Source: Arcicella gelida (GTDB lineage Bacteria > Bacteroidota > Bacteroidia > Cytophagales > Spirosomataceae). From it: DNA of 64,000 bases. Numbering within the stretch: the stretch's first letter is position 1; every line of letters starts with the position of its first letter. The stretch lies in NCBI RefSeq assembly GCF_034931025.1, contig NZ_JAYGIL010000027.1, forward strand, positions 1 through 64,000, in the 5' to 3' direction. Below, in pieces: positions 63,701-64,000 of this stretch. The translations under genes were made by a program, and so were the position numbers. The notes under the pieces are model-generated. The model ran no database searches and had not been told where the DNA came from. It saw only the letters and a program-made list of their open reading frames with translations.

Positions 63701-64000
63701 CATTGAGAAGTACAGGTGTAAAAAGTGAATTTGTAGCAGGTGTTCGTTACAAAGCATGGAATCCTCCTTCGGCATTACACCCGACTATCGGAGCAGATGC
63801 CCCTTTGGTTTTCGACATCATGGATACTTGGAATAATAAAGTAATTGGTGGTTGTACTTACTTTGTATCACACCCAGGCGGTAGAAGTTTTGATACTTAT
63901 CCAATTAATAGTTATGAAGCAGAATCAAGAATGATTAGCCGTTTCTGGGGTTTTGGACATACACCAGATGCTGCAGAAACGCAAGAAGCCGTACCAATCA
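60727..64000 (+). CDS. Transglutaminase-like / DUF2126 protein (3' end cut)
   Basis: Open from ATG 60727 to the window end, more than 1090 residues, so close to the family's usual length of about 1100. The N-terminal bacterial transglutaminase-like domain (MSIKVAISHKTKYKFDRSVS, then LSPHIFRLRPAPHSR) is followed by a transglutaminase core with Cys in LSGSCRDSSW, His in LHAWVEAYVPG and Asp in IGLDPTSG. Residues beyond about 330 match the DUF2126 domain (VRMTMGGEPTFVS). The family is often linked to a proteasome-like or peptide ligase system. The true role is unknown. No signal peptide. Confidence 0.9.
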   Translation, partial: MSIKVAISHKTKYKFDRSVSLSPHIFRLRPAPHSRTVIEGYSFKIFPANHFINWQQDPFGNYQARVVFPEKTTELHVEVEVIAKLQVINPFDFFVEEYAEKFPFQYDDQLKRELGPYFEKRESGEKLINWIENNRVYTDINTVDFLVHLNQRVFYGLHYNIRMETGVQTCEETLTSLSGSCRDSSWLLVQILRQHGIAARFVSGYLVQLTSDIKSLDGPSGPVADFTDLHAWVEAYVPGAGWIGLDPTSGLFAGEGHIPLSCTPDYVSAAPVTGATDVCNVTFEFDNKVTRIHEDPRVTKPYTDEQWSNIMQVGYDVEKDLQEGDVRMTMGGEPTFVSVDDYESPEWNSTADGTLKRKLAYDLALRLKNRFAHGGLLHFGQGKWYPGELIPRWQYALYWRKDGQSVWKNDALVAKENDQKFTFNDAKTFATELTKYLGINESNIIPTYEDPIYWALEEGKLPVNIDPLTMNLKDSVERRTLTKLLEKGLNNPTGYVFPLKWDKRSDTWTSCTWTFRRNHLYLIPGNSPIGYRLPLDSLPALSDERKEFPVERSPFESLPVLGDYSELVEERYGNIAPDYELPPVKKSSAKEDSNEKQIIFEIPTFTTALSVEEREGILYVFLPPTEYLEHYLDLIACVEATAEKLQMPIRIEGYPPPSDYRLEKLNVTPDPGVIEVNIHPAKNWEELVHNISALYEEAFYARLGTEKFMVDGKHTGTGGGNHVTIGGAKPEDSPILRRPDLLRSLITYWQHHPVLSYLFSGPFIGPTSQAPRFDEGREERLYEMEIAFDQIPEGENIPFWMVDRIFRNLLVDVTGNTHRTEFCIDKMYSPDSSTGRLGILEFRGFDMPPHKHMSLVQTLLIRALIAKFWKEPYKKKLIRWGTELHDRFLLPHYAYLDMIDVVNDLKDAGYNFDISWFDAFFEFRFPYYGGITVDNTQLEIRSGIEPWHVLGEELSNSGTARFVDSSLEKIQVKVTGFIEGRHILTCNGCRVPLRSTGVKSEFVAGVRYKAWNPPSALHPTIGADAPLVFDIMDTWNNKVIGGCTYFVSHPGGRSFDTYPINSYEAESRMISRFWGFGHTPDAAETQEAVPI

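Overview
The window is chromosomal DNA of a member of the Bacteroidota, most likely order Cytophagales (the Flectobacillus/Arcicella/Emticicia/Spirosomataceae area is my best guess, but the genus cannot be fixed from this sequence). The evidence is the low GC content, the fused LpxC/FabZ gene, a DksA-type protein without zinc cysteines, the bacterial heptaprenylglyceryl-phosphate synthase, DUF4833 and LVIVD proteins, and promoters of the TTG-N19/20-TAnnTTTG type (seen before the Met/Ile tRNA and a putative small RNA) instead of E. coli -35/-10 boxes.

Layout. 1-10.5 kb: asd, a small exported protein, 5-formyl-THF cyclo-ligase, an exported M14 carboxypeptidase, a DksA relative, glutamate dehydrogenase, a prenylglyceryl-phosphate synthase with two small membrane proteins, and mntH. 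10.5-11.5 kb: mntR, divergent from mntH across a perfect 18-bp palindrome, followed by a putative ~57-nt antisense-strand small RNA. 11.8-18.9 kb: eutC and eutB, split by a ~4.9-kb accessory island. The island holds palindromic repeats, three small unknown genes, a membrane-bound putative regulator, a 42-bp tandem-repeat array and a 234-aa helical protein. 19-29 kb: M16 peptidase, CNNM/CBS protein, uvrA, an unknown gene, ppk2, an RluA-type pseudouridine synthase and tRNA-Arg. 29-37 kb: a Fic protein with an inverted-repeat promoter, an orphan ABC ATPase, lpxD-lpxC/fabZ-lpxA, an HD hydrolase, a Spy-like protein, a CAT-anticodon tRNA and higBA. 37-45 kb: a Czc-type metal efflux operon that also contains mgtE and a DUF190 gene. 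44.8-46.9 kb: a REP-associated transposase (RAYT) between its REP pairs, then a second 42-bp tandem array and the second copy of the 234-aa protein. 46.9-64 kb: an isolated nuoD, a DUF4833 gene, an OmpR-type two-component pair, an ECF-sigma lipoprotein operon, gatB, a TlpA-like protein, proC, a RelE-type toxin-antitoxin pair and a large transglutaminase/DUF2126 protein cut by the window end.

The strongest candidate for an undescribed system is the module seen twice, about 30 kb apart: a tandem array with an exact 42-bp period (12-13 copies at 16041-16567, 6 copies at 45695-45946), then about 100 bp of leader ending in a shared 21-nt element, then a 234-residue cytoplasmic helical protein. The two proteins align without a gap at about 65% identity (hand count). 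The two arrays differ in sequence but share period, AT-richness, orientation and distance to the gene. One copy sits in the island that splits eutB from eutC, the other between the RAYT and a lone nuoD, bracketed by REP pairs.
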